DNA of 64,000 bases from Leptodactylus fallax (GCA_947044405.1 CAMRHE010000054.1:7889501-7953500); one strand, 5' to 3'; positions 1-11,813 are shown, counted from the stretch's first letter. Notes: generated by a model from the letters alone, not told the origin. A program made the numbers and translations.

Positions 1-1659
1 TTCTGGTTTATTTTATTGATCAGGGCTGCTTTTTAAAATGTGCAGAATAATACGAACCATTCATCTTAAAGACCCTGGTCCCGATGCTTCTGCAAACCTT
101 TTACCCTTATTGCTACTTTCCTGCATTTGTTTGCTTGGTAGAGTATTTATAACATTATAAGCATTATCATCCTGTACTGTAAAAAGCATCTTATTCATCT
201 CATTTCAAAAAACTGGCCTTATTTTCAATACAAGGGAGATTTTTTTTGCTGTATTACGGAATCCAGAGAAGACTCCAAAATTAAGGTAGATTCTTAGACT
301 CTTAAATAATTCAGACCAGAGCATACCTTGAACTTGCCAATCCCTACCCTTCTGTCCTATTTAGCTTGAGATTCCGTGTCACATAGAGTCCTGATGCCTA
401 TAGAATAAATAGGGGAAAGTGCAGTAAGTGATACTTCCCATTATCTAATGTAAAAAATAACAGCCAATAAAAAATAACAATATAAAAACAGCAATGTAGT
501 TTAGCACCTTTTTGCCTCCCATCTGCCACTGGGACAGAAAAGAAATTTGTGCTGCTGATGTGTTTTGTTCAAAATTGTCTAAATTGTATTCAGTTGTTCC
601 AAATTCTCATATGTGCTGTAATGGGTACTTCCTCTGTGGGTTTTAAGTTTCTGGAGCTACTGAAATGCAAAGGATACTCTATTGTGTAATTATTGAGGTT
701 TATTTACATAAAACTGGAAAACCCCTTTAAATATTAGAGCTACAATTAATGGTCTACAATATGTGAACCTGCTACATCATCAAACAGTAGCTGTATCACT
801 AAGTGTTAAATCCATTATGGGCAGCCACTTGGCAGGGCATTGACATGCAATGTAGGTCTTATGTTTCTTGGGTAATGAAGATATTAGAATTATTAGAAAA
901 TATTTAAATTTGATTTAGTACATAGTACTTTTTAAGTTTCTTCAACCAAACAAATAGACAATTTTTGGAAATTTTAGATTATCCAACTCACTTTTGATTT
1001 TTTAAGACAGTTTACTGAAAAAGTGTTCATTGAGTACTTGCTGGAATGACAAGATAAGCTCTTTCTAAAAGTTGTCACAAGAGATTTGGATGCTGAGAAT
1101 ACTTAAATGCAAAAGGCTGTTTCAGAAAATAATTATATAAATGTAAAACATCTATTTACTGTATATTTCCTGGAAGGCAGATGAGGCCATGTTACATAAG
1201 GTATGAAAAAGGTCCATGATTTGGAAGCTGCATTACATAGGATAGTAAGTACAAGCTTTGTATACATAAACTTTTTTTTTTTTTACCAAGCATCTAAAAC
1301 CAAAAGTTATGCAGTTTACAATATATTTAGACCAACCTGTCAATATAAAGTGTACCTGTCATTTAATTTGACTTTTTAGGATAAGCTGGTTGATATGTAT
1401 GTGTATATGAGGACAGTATTTCTGGTCTTCATAAGGCTTATATAATGCTTTATAAGGCTTATATAAGTCATGTTTCCACTCTGCATGCTGTATCTGTAGT
1501 TTCCATATCTTTCTAAACTGTTGGATGGATAGTAGCTGACAAACAGTATATTGCACACAGTAAGTAGGGAAAATGTATTTGTATTGTATTAACCAGTAGA
1601 TATAAAAGATAAAAATTGAGAGTCTAGAGACCTAGGTAGTCTGCTTGCTATTGTTCATC
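1..1659. other. No gene or element recognised
   Basis: AT-rich DNA with short poly-A and poly-T runs and no open frame above about 65 codons. I see no splice-site-flanked exon, terminal inverted repeats or transposon motif. It may be intronic or intergenic host DNA. Confidence 0.6.
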
Positions 1660-1699
1660 TTTTGCTTTATAATGCCATGTGTCGAAGAATGTGGGCCTT

Positions 1700-2990
1700 T
1701 CCTTGGATATGTCAGTCTAGAGAAAGGTGCACACCACCATCAACATGTAAAACAACAATTATGGACAAGGACAGTGCATGGCTTTCATGGCCCAATGGGT
1801 CAAAGCTCTGGCTACAGTCCAGAAACGCAGCAATGCCATGCAGTGCCCGTCTACCTCCTTTGGATCCTCATTTCTGAACCATTTCACTCCACCATCTTCA
1901 CCAGGGCAAGCTGTTGCTTCCACTCCTCCCCACTTGTTTCATGGATGTTATATGAAGTGCTACAATGCGGTTTTGCAATTAATGAGTCTGGATCAGAGGA
2001 GCCAAACAGCAGAGGAACTGTGGCGTCTGTGTGAACAGCAGAAGGTGGTGAATGATTATTGCAAGCAGCAGACGACAGGGATAACAATGTGTTATTTCGA
2101 GATAAGTCATGAGGGAAGTGTGTTGGCTTCTCAAGCACTCCAAAGAAACCACCAATATTTGTCAGCAGGGATGACAACAGCATCAGCAATGTGATCCCTC
2201 TATTATATATTTTACAGGACACAGAACACTTATATTCATGCAACGAGGGACGGAAGAGGGAGAACAGTTTCCACCTCTTAGTCAACGTCTTTGCCCTGTG
2301 TTGATGGAGGAGGATGAGAATCTGGGTCAGGGTCATTATAGCAATGGAACTGGGAATACTAGACTGAAACAGGAGGAAGACTCTCCCTTGGATGCAGAGG
2401 GGGTCCTTGATATTTCACAGACTTAGCCAGGAGGAGGCAGACCCTTATTTCTTCCAAGATGATGATGGTGATGTTGACAACAACCACACATGTCATCATC
2501 ATGTCATGCTGGCAAGCATGGCAGGCTGTATGCTTCACTGCTTACACAGCGACAAGAGTATTATTAGAATCAAGCAGAGGGATGAGTACTGGATGGCAGT
2601 GCTCTTAGACCCTTGCTATAAAGACAACATGGGGGAATTCTTCCCAGCTTCCCAAAGGGAAGAAAAATTAGAATATTATGAGGATAGCCTATACATCCGG
2701 CTTACCGCAGTGTTTAGGGACAACTGCCAGTCACATGCGTACCCATATGGGCTCTGCTTATTCCCAGTCCACCTCCTCAGCTAATGTCACAGCTCCAAGT
2801 GTCAAGAATACAGTGTACAGTATCTGGAAGATAATGAACCAGAAACTTTTCAGCTTGCAGTGCCAACCGGAGCTACAGGCAACTGACATACACAGGATTC
2901 ACCAGCAGTTACAGGTTAGAGCACTGGAAGGAGCTAGTCCAGCTTGCCATGGAAGATTTATCTTGTCCAACCTTAAGAGTAATCGCTGAG
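1700..2990 (+). pseudogene. hAT transposase remnant (C-terminal two-thirds)
   Basis: Remains of a hAT-superfamily transposase, the nuclear DNA-cutting enzyme of cut-and-paste elements. The frame is broken into pieces: CEQQKVVNDYCKQQTTG near 2030-2080, and RDEYWMAVLLDPCYKDNM near 2580-2630. The latter is the conserved A-LLDPRYK block ahead of the C-terminal dimerisation region in hAT transposases. Frames shift at least three times, and no complete catalytic domain can be read. The N-terminal BED finger is absent from this copy, whereas its relics survive in copy B. It cannot encode an active enzyme. Placement in hAT rests on the LLDP-YK motif, the BED relic in copy B and the overall order. I am fairly sure of the superfamily but not of the family within it. 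Confidence 0.6.
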
Positions 2991-3214
2991 ACCATGTTCT
3001 TGTGTTGTAACACCTAAAAGGACGAAAATGTCCACAGCTAGCGTGTAAAAAATTACTTTTGTTAAAATGAATCAGGCATGGATCAGTGAGGATTTTCAAA
3101 CACCTCTGGCTGATGTCTCCGAATAATGGTGTGACCGTCTCCCTTTATCAAAATGTTCTATTTACTGTACTGCAGTGTTGCTGATGCTGCCTGCTATTCC
3201 TAAATAGCTACCAC

Positions 3215-3440
3215 TCAGCCAAACATGTTCTGTGGCCCGATTAATCATAATATTCCCTGCCACACATGTTGGAACAGCTACTATCATTGCCAACACAAAG
3301 CCGGCTGTGTCCTGAGGCCCGATCCATCATATTATGCCCTGCCGCAGTGCCACATATGTTGCAGCAGCTATCACCAGTGTCACCACTCTGCCAGACATGT
3401 CCTGTGGCCTGGTCCATCACATTTCACTATACCACACTGT
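3215..3440 (+). repeat. Tandem ~86-bp units in hAT copy A
   Basis: About three imperfect units, each with an ACATGTCCTGTGGCCCGAT-like core followed by CATATTATGCCCTGC and a short spacer (cores near 3222, 3305 and 3394). The same unit appears more often in copy B (28045-28420), so the array belongs to the transposon's 3' region and varies in copy number. Confidence 0.7.
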
Positions 3441-3703
3441 TGGCATAAAAAAACAAAACAAAACAACAACTTTTCATTTCACATCTGCTCCCATCAAGGG
3501 ATAATTTTCTGTGTTTTTTTTTTTTTTTTTTTGAAAAGTTAATTCTTCATCACATTTCAGCTAGGTTCAAAGCCAGAAATTTGTCTCCCAAATAACAAAA
3601 ACAAGCCTGACGCACACTTACAGGTCATCAAAACGGGCTAATTCTTCTATCAAACCATTTGTTTTTTGCAAAATAGCTGCCATGTGCGTCTAAAAAAACT
3701 ACA

Positions 3704-3945
3704 GGTAAGGCCCCACATAGAAAGCTGCAGCAAAAAAAAAAACTGTGGAACAGACCGCGGTGGAAACGCATCAAGTTTTTTTCAGCAGCGTTTTCATTTT
3801 TTTAATTTAGTGCATTCCTCTGCAGACTTTCTGCATCTATCATAACTATACGAAAAACGCCAGCATTTCCGTAAGAATAATTGACATGCTGCAATTTTTT
3901 AAAATGCAAGCATTTTTGAAAACACAGCTTTTCCGCTGCAGATTA
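3704..3945 (+). repeat. GGCCCCAC-end MITE fragment, copy 1
   Basis: Begins with a TAAGGCCCCACATAG end and contains GC/poly-A modules (GCAGC then A-run), 'TCTGCAGACTTTCTGC' and 'ATAATTGACATGCTGCAA'. The same order of modules occurs at 25629, 44432 and 47770. It is non-coding. It abuts the truncated left end of the large TTAA element, and its insertion or a deletion probably removed that end. Confidence 0.55.
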
Positions 3946-4835
3946 TTTCAAAATTGACATATGTCATTTTATATGGCAATAACTTTGAGACACTTTAACT
4001 TACATAAGTGATTTTGAGACTGTTTTCTCGTGACACATTGTACTTCTTGTTAGTTGTAAACATTGATCAATATTTTTGCATTTATTTATTAAAAAATAGA
4101 AAATTTGATGGAGATTTGGAAAAAACTGTAATTTTCAAAATGCGAACTACTCTGCTTTTCAGACACTCATGCCACCCAAATACTTTAATAAATATTATCT
4201 ACCATACCTCTGCTTTAGATTGGCATAATCTTTTAATCGTCCTTTAATTTATTTTGGACATTAGAAGTCTTACAATTGTAACAGCGATTTTCCAGATTTA
4301 CTAAAAATTTCCACAACTAATTTTTTAGAGACCACTTCAGTTTTGAAGGGGATTATAAAGGCCTATATATTAAATTCTCCCCACCGCCAAAAAAAAATCA
4401 CCCCATTTTCAAAAGAGCACCCTTCAAATAATTCAAAACAGCATTTGGGAAGTTTGTTAACCCTTTAAGCATTTTACGGTAATTAAAACAATATAGAGAT
4501 GAAATTTAGACATTTCATTTTTTTCACTAATACATTCATTTAGCCCTAAAATTGAAACATTCACAAAGGGTTAAAGAAGAAAATGCATCTCACACTTTGT
4601 CCTTAGTGTCTCCTGAGCACAGAAATACCCCACATGTGGGCAGGGGCGCACCGCTAATGAGGCGAAGTGAGGCGGTCGCCTCGGGCGGCACTGTCCGGGG
4701 GGCGGCATTTTTACTATTTAATGTAAACCAGCCCAGGACAGGCCGCTTTAAAAAAAAAAAAAAAAAAAGAGCTGAGCGGGGCCTGTCCTGGGCTGGTTTA
4801 CAAGACGTCGCATCTCAGCGCAGGCGGCGATACAA

Positions 4836-4843
4836 TGACGTCA
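4836..4843. promoter_or_regulatory. Consensus CRE palindrome inside hAT
   Basis: An exact TGACGTCA octamer, the consensus site for CREB/ATF proteins. It lies in the middle of an imperfect GACGTC-bounded inverted repeat (4804-4875). The same octamer recurs in the related elements at 21262-21269 and 52748-52755. Binding is inferred from the motif only. Confidence 0.45.
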
Positions 4844-5448
4844 TCACGCCGCCTACGCTGAGACACAGACGTCGCGGACAAGAAGAGGAGGCGGCGGCGG
4901 CTGCATTAAGGCATCGCAGGTGAGTATAGCTTTTTTTTTATATATAAAGCCCGAAACCTGGGGGGGGGGCCGGGGGGGGGGGGGGGTATTTATTTACCTA
5001 CCCCGCGTCTGCTCGTGGCCGCCCCCGCTTCCCCTTCTGCTATGGGCCGCAGAAAGGGAAGTGGATGCCGCTGTGAGCGGCCGCGAGGATCGGTAAGTTA
5101 GGCCGCGGGCCGCAAATACTACTATTATTATACTTATTCAGACCCCGGAGTATAATAATCGGAGGCCTAGGGTTGGTGAGGGAACATAAAAAACAGTGTT
5201 ACTCACCTCCTGCGATCCGATGTAACTCCGAGCAGGCTTGAGGCCTCTGGTAACGTCATCAGGTCGCGTCGCCGGCCTGATCACGTGACGTGTGTGCGCA
5301 ATTAAACAAGGCCGAAAGCTGCAAGGAGTGCACCGGTGTCCAGGATAGGTAAGTAACTCTGGTTTTTATGTTTGTATTCTCCCCTGGGTCTCCAATCATT
5401 ATACTCTGGGGTCTGAAAAGACCCCAGAGTATAATAATAGTTCATGGG

Positions 5449-5995
5449 TCGGCCACTATGGGGCATAATACCCTGTGCAGGGGCCACTCTGGAGCATAAT
5501 ACAAGTGCAGGGGCCACAATAGAGCATAATACCGGGTGCAGGGGTCACTATGGAGCATAATACAAGTGCAGGGGCCACTATGGAGCATAATACGAGTGCA
5601 AGGGCCACTATGGAGGATAATACCAGTGCAGGGGCCACTATGGAGCATAATACCAGTGCAAGGGCCACTATAGAGCATAATACCAGTGCAGGGGCCACTA
5701 TGGAGCATAATACCGTGTGCTGGGGCCACTGTGGAGCATAATACCGTGTGCAGGGGCCAATATGGAGCATAATACCGTGTTCAGGGGCCAATATGGGGCA
5801 TAAAACGGTGTGCAGGAGTTGCTGTGGAACATAATACCGTATGCAGTGGCCAATGCGGGGCATAATACCGTGAGCAGGGGCCACTATGGAGCATAATACC
5901 GTGTGCAGGGGCCGCTGAGAGGCATAATACAGTGTGCAGGGGCCGCTGCGGGCCATAACACTGTGTAATACTGTGTGCAGGGGCTGCTGTGGAAC
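5449..5995 (+). repeat. ~30-31-bp minisatellite, about 17 units
   Basis: Units of GGGGCCACTATGGAGCATAA followed by TACCAGTGCA or TACCGTGTGCA repeat head to tail. The 30-bp form dominates on the left and the 31-bp GTGTGCA form on the right, so the array has two subregions. It creates long spurious open frames on both strands. Related arrays are at 21463 and 42300. Confidence 0.9.
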
Positions 5996-6771
5996 ATTAT
6001 AGTGTGTGTAAATGGGGCACTATAAACATGGGCTATGGCACCTGTTTATATTATACGCTGTCTGTTTATAGTGACCGTGTGGTGTAATTGTAGCCTTGTC
6101 ACATACTGTAGACATGTACAGGACGAGGCTGCAGTTACATTACATGGCCGCTATGAGATGAATTACACTATGTAAACAGAGAAGCGGTCACGGCGCTTAC
6201 ACAGGTACCATTCAAACAGCTGGTCAGTGGGGGTCCTGGGTTTTTGAACCCCACTGATTAGTTTATTAATGACCTGGAAAACCTTTTTATTAGTTAACAC
6301 CTGGGGTATTATTAATAAGGGGCACTATTTATACAGGGTACACACGGACATTATTAATATAAAGATGCACTTGGGGGTATTATTCATTATGGGGGGTTAT
6401 ATCATATATTATATAATTGGGGGTAGCAGCAGAATGGGGGCTTTGTGTAGGTGAGGACAATGTGGGTTGGATGCCTGGAAAAGTGAGGAGCCAAAGATGT
6501 CTGTGTTGCAACCTTTACAGAGACAAGTCACAGCTGGAAGAAGTGGTCATGGCGGTCCAGAGGGAAGAGAAGGGAAATGTGAAGGATTAGTCAGAGACGT
6601 CACCTGTAAGTCACAAAATGTTACTGCACTGTATACACCTAAATGATAGAGGATAAATACCTGAGTGATGGGGGTCTGTCTGCTGAAACCCCCACTGAGC
6701 CTGAGTATTGTTTTTTTTCCCCCACTGGGTGGGAATCCAGCCTGGCTGCAACCATATATATAGGTGTGTCA

Positions 6772-6909
6772 CTTGGTGGATGGACGAACCCACGTGGCTC
6801 TCATTCACTTCAATGGGAGTGCCAAAGATAGCCGAAGTCCGTTACTCAGCTATCTGCGGGGCTCCTATTATAGAGAATGGGGGCCACGTGGGCTCGTCCA
6901 TCCACCAAG
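6772..6909. repeat. 27-bp inverted repeat within the hAT
   Basis: Arms 6772-6798 and 6883-6909 are reverse complements with one mismatch, and each contains a CACGTG E-box. The loop is about 84 bp. It could be the remnant of a small foldback element nested in the hAT. The flanks show no clear duplication. Confidence 0.65.
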
Positions 6910-7892
6910 CAGAAGATGTGTGAAGTTACTTTCATTGTTAATGCCATGTTGTTGATCTGATACTGAAGTAATACAGGAAGAAGAATTCTTAAAAACTGTT
7001 TTATAACTTTGTGTATTGTGTATATTGTGCGACGATAACAGTGTGTTAAACTAGTAGCATGGAAACTCAGTTTTTTTTTTTTTTTTTTTTTTTTGGGGGG
7101 GGGTACTTCTTTCTATAGTCCGCCTCAGGCAGCAAAGAGGCTAGGTTCACCACTGCATGTGGGTGTAAACGGATGTTTGGGCAAACGGCAGGAAAGGTGC
7201 GACACTGGGTGTTTGAAAAGCAGATTTTGCTGCAAAAGTTTTCAGGTGCCATGTCATATTTGCAGAGCCCCTAGAGTACCAATACAATGGAAACTCCCTA
7301 AAAGTGACCCCATTTTGGAAATTAAACCCCTCGTAGAATTTATCAAGAGTTATAGTAAGCATTTTCACCTCACAGCTGTTTCACAGATTTTATTAGCATT
7401 GACACGTAAAAATTAAACATTACTTTTTTTTCCAATAAACCATCCATTTAGCACCATATTTTTAATTTTCACAAGGGATTAAAAAAGAAAAAAAACACCA
7501 CAGTTTTTATACACAATTTCTCCTGAACACAGAAATGCCCCATATGTGGTTGTAAACTGCTGTATGGGTACATTGTGGGGCTCAGAATGGAAAGAGCGCT
7601 GTTTAGCTTTTAGAGAACAGATTTTGCTGGAATAGTCTCCAAGTGCCATGTCGTATTCGCAGAGCCCCTAAAGTACCAGTATAATGGAAACCCCTCAATG
7701 TAATCCAGTTTTAGAAACTACATACCTCAAGTAATTTCTCAAGGGCTATTATCATTTTGAGCCTAAGAGTGCTTCCAAAAATGAATGTACAAAGTGAAAA
7801 TTTAAATTTTTAAAGAAATATGCCATTTCAGTGCCCAATACGTTGCGTCCACTTTGCGTTATCAGAGACTCCTAAAACTATTAATGGGCTAC

Positions 7893-8553
7893 TGTAACGT
7901 CTCTGCCTGTTTGGGTCTCTACGCCACCCCTCCGCTCGCACGCTGCGGCGAAAGAGGCGTATTCAGTTTGATTCCTTGTATAAGATTCTTGTTGCTCAAT
8001 CTGAACACTGTCCTAGACTATGTAATTGAATTTCAGCCACACCCGTCTCCTGCACCTTGTTTCTTTCGGCTTCTCAATAGTTAATCTGAGCCTTGCCTGT
8101 GTGATTGACTGCCTTTCTTCCAATCAAGTCTGGGGCAGGTCCTTTATTAAACAGGTTGTCAGTTCACACATGGTGGCTGGCTATTGATTCTGTCTTGTGA
8201 CTTGTCCCTGCTAGCTCCTTTTCTGCTATTTCCTGTATTCCTATTCCTGACCTCTGGCTTTGTCTTTTAATATTCTCTTGGATTGTGATTTTGTACTGCA
8301 TTGCTCGACTGTTACTGCCCCTTGACTAGCTGACATTCCTTTGTTGTCGTTTGCCCTGTCTACGTGCTGTGTTGTCACCTATATTAGGAAGGAACTGTCA
8401 ACCAGTTGGTGGCTGTCGCCTAGGACAGATCAGGCAAGTTAGGCAGGGACAGTGGGGGGGGGTTCAGCTTTAGGGCTCACTGTCTTGTTGTGCCCCTCCC
8501 CCCAGGGTTCTGCAGCAGCACTGGGGAATTGTTCAACTGGCAATTCCCTTACA
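7893..8553 (+). mobile_element. Solo LTR of the Sushi-like gypsy family
   Basis: A 661-bp TGTAAC...TTACA segment that aligns with the LTRs of the complete element at 9202-15567 (opposite orientation) and with the solo LTR at 32456. Flanks are GCTAC (7888-7892) and GCTAT (8554-8558), a 5-bp duplication with one change. The uninterrupted repeat at about 56055 reads GGGCTATCCC, which gives the empty site. It was left by recombination between the two LTRs of a former provirus. Confidence 0.88.
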
Positions 8554-9201
8554 GCTATCCTGGGTACAAAAAAGTTATATATGTGTGTATAAACTGCTGC
8601 TTGGGCACACAGCAGGACTCACAAGGGAAGGAGCACTGCGCATTTTAGCTTTTGGAGTTCAGATTTAGAGGACCTTCTGGACACCATGTTGTTTTTGCAG
8701 AGCCCTTTAGGTTCCAATAAATTGGAATTCTCCAAGAAGTGGCCCCATTTTGTAGGGGCAATTTTAGGGTTTCTGCAAATGTGATATGCCGTCCAAAACC
8801 AACAATATAAATCTGACCTGCAAAAACACATAGTGCTCCTTCACATCTGCACACTGCTGTGTGCCCAAATGGCAGTTTATGCCCACATGTATGACACTGT
8901 TGTACCCAGGATAACATACTTAACAATGTCATATGTGGGTATAAACTGCTGTTTGAGCACAGAAGGGAAGGAACACTATTTTGGTTTTAGGAACACAGTT
9001 TGATTTATCAAGTGTCGTAGCGAGCATTTTTAACCCTTGAGCGTTGCATTAATTTAATTTCCAGAAATGAATGCACATTAGAGACACACCCTATACACAC
9101 TACAAAAACTATTAAGTGTGTATCCTGGGCACAACAGATTTTGGAGCGTTCATCTCTGATACATGATGGGCACAACATATAGCGCACTAAAATGACGTAC
9201 T

Positions 9202-9843
9202 TGTAAGGGAATTGCTAGAGGACAAATTACCCAGTAGTTGCTGATGATCCCTGAGGGGAAAAACACGACAAGACAGTGAGCCCTAAGCTGAACTCCCCCC
9301 CCCATCCTTGCCTAATTATCTGAATTGTCCTAGATGACAGACGACAACTGGATGGCAATCCCTTCTTAAGATATAAGTGATGACACAGAACGCAGACAAG
9401 ACAAACAACAACAAAGGGAGGTTGGTAACAGTCGAGCAATGCAGTACAGAATCAAAATCCTAGAGAATAGTCAAAGGTAAAGCCAGAGGTCAGGAATATG
9501 AATACAGGTAACAAAACATCAAGAGTAATAGCAAGCATGCAGAAGGCAATAGCAAGCACCAATGTGAATGTGAACAAACAATAAATATGAAGGAAGAACC
9601 CGCCCAGACTTGATAGGAAGATAAGCTGTCAATCACACAGGTAAGGCTAAAATTAACTATTTGAGGAGCAGAGGGAAATAAAGGTATAGGAGATGGGTGT
9701 GGTGGAAAATCAATTACAGAGAAGAGGTAATACAGCAATGTTCAGATGGAGCAACAAGAACCTTAAGCAAGAAATCAAAACTGAACATGCCTCCTGCGCT
9801 TCTGCGAGATGGTGCAGAAGTTTGAACAGGTGTGAACATAACA
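9202..9843 (-). repeat. 3' LTR of the Sushi-like element
   Basis: 642 bp, reading TGTTATG to CCTTACA on the minus strand. The adjoining internal sequence (from 9844) is only weakly purine-rich on the minus strand, so the polypurine tract has decayed or is atypical. The pseudo-open frame of the chromodomain runs into this LTR. Confidence 0.85.
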
Positions 9844-9849
9844 GTACCA

Positions 9850-10168
9850 CCACTTTTATGAGGGGCCCTGGACCCTCATCAGACAACCCAGGTTTAGAAG
9901 GATTCTGCTGATGAAACAACTTAATGAGGCATGGAGCATGAAGGTCCTTGCCAGGGACCCATGTCCGCTCCTCAGAGCCATAACCCTTCCAATGTACCAG
10001 GTACTGGATGGAGTTCCGTACCCAATGAGAATCTAGAATTTTCTCGACCTCATATTCTAGTTCCCCCTGAATTATAACAGGCGCGGGTGGAGTAGATTGA
10101 GGAATGACAGGTGTAACGTACTTTTTCAAAAGAGATTTATGAAACACATTGTGATTGCGGAAAGACAA
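9850..10168 (-). pseudogene. Integrase C-terminus with chromodomain
   Basis: The frame reads a FHKSLLKKY block, then a chromodomain: EVEKILDSHWVRNSIQYLV, a WKGYG turn and ERTWVPGKDL. This three-strand plus helix module steers chromovirus integration by binding modified histone tails. The aromatic positions (Y and W residues in YLVHWKGY and TWVP) are kept. The open frame continues into the LTR down to 9710, which is probably read-through after loss of the normal stop. It is separated from the integrase core by frameshifts near 10200-10260. Confidence 0.78.
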
Positions 10169-10266
10169 ATTTTGCAGATGAAACCCTAAGGCACAGATTT
10201 TTTTTTGGACAGCTAAATCTGATCTCCCACCTTGTAATCAGGACCCAGTAAGCGTTTCTTATTTGC

Positions 10267-11100
10267 CTAACTTTTTTGATTTTCTTGGGCTTTTACCAGG
10301 TTCTGCAGAGCCTGGGCCCATACTGTGCACTGTCGTCGATAAATCTGTTCGGTGGTAGGATTTATAGATTCAGTGCGACGAAAAGACGAGTACCTAGGGT
10401 TAAAACCATAGTTACCGTAAAATGGAGACATCTTAGTGGTGGAGTTCCTTCTGTTATTAATCGCAAACTTCACCAATGGAAGAAGCTTCCTCCACTGTTC
10501 CTGGGTATCAGACACAAAACACCTCATGTATTATTCAAGAGGTTGAGTTTCTCCATCTATCCATTGGTCTCCGGATGGAATGCGGAATAAAAAGACAAAG
10601 AGACCCCCAGACAGCCACAAAGTTCCCTCCAAAACCTGGAAACAAATTGTACTCCCCGATCAGACACAATATTTTCTGGTATCCCATGCAAACGAAGTAT
10701 ATGATTAATAAACAGAGAGGCTAAGTGTCGAGCACTAGGAAGCTTTTTTAGCAGTATGAAATGGCACATTTTAGAGAATCTATCCACCACCACACATACC
10801 ACAGTTTTCCCTTGAGAAACAGGCAGATCTGTAATGAAGTCCATCGAAAGATGGGACCACGGTTGTTTAGGTATAGGAAGAGGATAAAGAAGGCCCTCTG
10901 GCAACATTCTAGGTACCTTCATCCTAGTACATACCTCACAGGCTGAGACAAACTCATGTACATCCCGGGACCAACTAGGCCACCAGTATCAGCAAGAGAG
11001 CAGATATTTGGTACCAGCAATGCCAGGATGTCCTGCTAAAGAGGAGCAGTGAATTTCCTCTAACACTCAGAGACAAAGGTTAGGGGGTACAAATAATTTC
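10267..11100 (-). pseudogene. Integrase core remnant
   Basis: Retroviral-type integrase, which inserts element cDNA into chromosomes. SMDFITDLP (first catalytic Asp) and [10 protein letters not shown] (second Asp) can be read in 10557-10922, followed by HPETNG. A stop and a frameshift at about 10530-10560 interrupt the part that carries the catalytic Glu. Reading then resumes with RCFVSDTQEQW and a FAINNR...SPFYGNYGFNPR stretch (10267-10527). Upstream (10930-11100) lies decayed zinc-binding-domain sequence. It is not functional. Confidence 0.75.
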
Positions 11101-11279
11101 CCAGTGGGAGTATTTCTGGGAGCAAGATCTTGTGAATTAACCAGAGATGTAGCAAGATCAGGGTTTATAGTGGCAACTACCACTCCAGGGGATAGGATTT
11201 TTTCCGGAGCATCACTGGCACAAAAGCTGCGAGAAAGAGCATCAGCTCGTAGTACCTGGACGATAGGTTACAACAAAGT

Positions 11280-11665
11280 TAAAACACATGAAGAACAAGG
11301 CCCAGCTTAGCCCCATCTAAATACAATAAATTTTTATGATCGGTAATTACTGTGATTTTATGCTTAGCCTCTTCGAGGAAGTGTCTCCATTCTTCAAACA
11401 CCTATTTAATAGCTAAGAGTTTGCGATTGCCCACATCATAATTGCGCTCTGAAGGGGAAAACTTCCTTGAGAAAAAGGCCACCGGTTGCAAATGTGTGAG
11501 GGTCTCTGGGCTGTGAGACAAAAATCCACCAACCCCTACTTCTGAGGCATCAACCTCCACAACAAATGGTTGATCCAAGTCTGGTGGCACTAAGACAAGA
11601 GCTTCAAAAAAACGTGTCTCAAGTTGTTCAAGTGCCTGTTCAGCCTCAAGATTCCAGTTGGTCAA
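11280..11665 (-). pseudogene. RNase H domain remnant
   Basis: Readable from FVVEVDASEVGVGGFLS (catalytic Asp of the RNase H fold, with the VDAS-GVGA pattern) through HLQPVAFFSRKFSPSERNYD. The continuation, out of frame below 11402, has a [14 protein letters not shown] and TDHKNL pattern that includes the later acidic residue. This domain would remove the RNA strand during reverse transcription. It is broken by stops and separated from the RT by the MITE at 11814. Confidence 0.72.
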
Positions 11666-11813
11666 ATCGGCACCCTTCTTAGCGAGATTCGTAAATGGCT
11701 TAGCTATGAAAGAGAAATTTTTGATAAATTTCTGATAATAATTGGAAAAGCTCAGGGAGCGTTGCTGTGCTTTAAGACTAGAAGGGCGTTCCCATTTTTT
11801 TTATAGCCGTGAC

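Larger units (their letters stand above)
1660..3703 (+). mobile_element. Decayed BED-finger hAT transposon, copy A
   Basis: This segment aligns by eye, over its whole length, with the reverse complement of about 27.7-29.9 kb (copy B). Shared blocks include a QQLW..HGFHGP stretch, a CEQQK.VNDY..QQTTG stretch and the downstream tandem units. The 5' end with the BED finger is missing here. The left boundary near 1660-1700 is where similarity to copy B begins. The right boundary is where a GGCCCCAC-type repeat takes over. No target duplication could be assigned, as expected for an old copy. Confidence 0.6.
4641..7155 (+). mobile_element. Non-autonomous hAT element carrying a minisatellite
   Basis: Bounded by a perfect 8-bp duplication CATGTGGG (4633-4640 and 7156-7163), the hAT signature. 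Its ends, CAGGGGCGCACC and the reverse complement of GGTTCACCACTG, are imperfect inverted repeats, followed on both sides by GAGGC/GCCTC-rich subterminal sequence. The host sequence rejoins exactly across it when compared with 54530. The interior holds CpG-rich DNA, a TGACGTCA palindrome, GTGAGTATA/TACTCACC-flanked modules and about 17 units of a ~31-bp minisatellite. No transposase frame is present, so movement would need an enzyme supplied in trans. Confidence 0.88.

Noticed and set aside
3225..3542. Cys/His-rich frame of 105 codons
   Set aside because: Same tandem units in hAT copy A, ending in a T-run.
4552..4923. 123-codon frame
   Set aside because: It crosses the exact left boundary of a hAT at 4641 and an A-run; cannot be one gene.
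5442..5956. Open frames of 95-166 codons with Gly/Pro/Cys periodicity
   Set aside because: They follow the 30-31-bp minisatellite exactly and are open in several phases; no composition or motif suggests a protein.
5449..5995. CRISPR-like regularly spaced repeat
   Set aside because: Whole units repeat without unique spacers, and the context is a vertebrate transposon.
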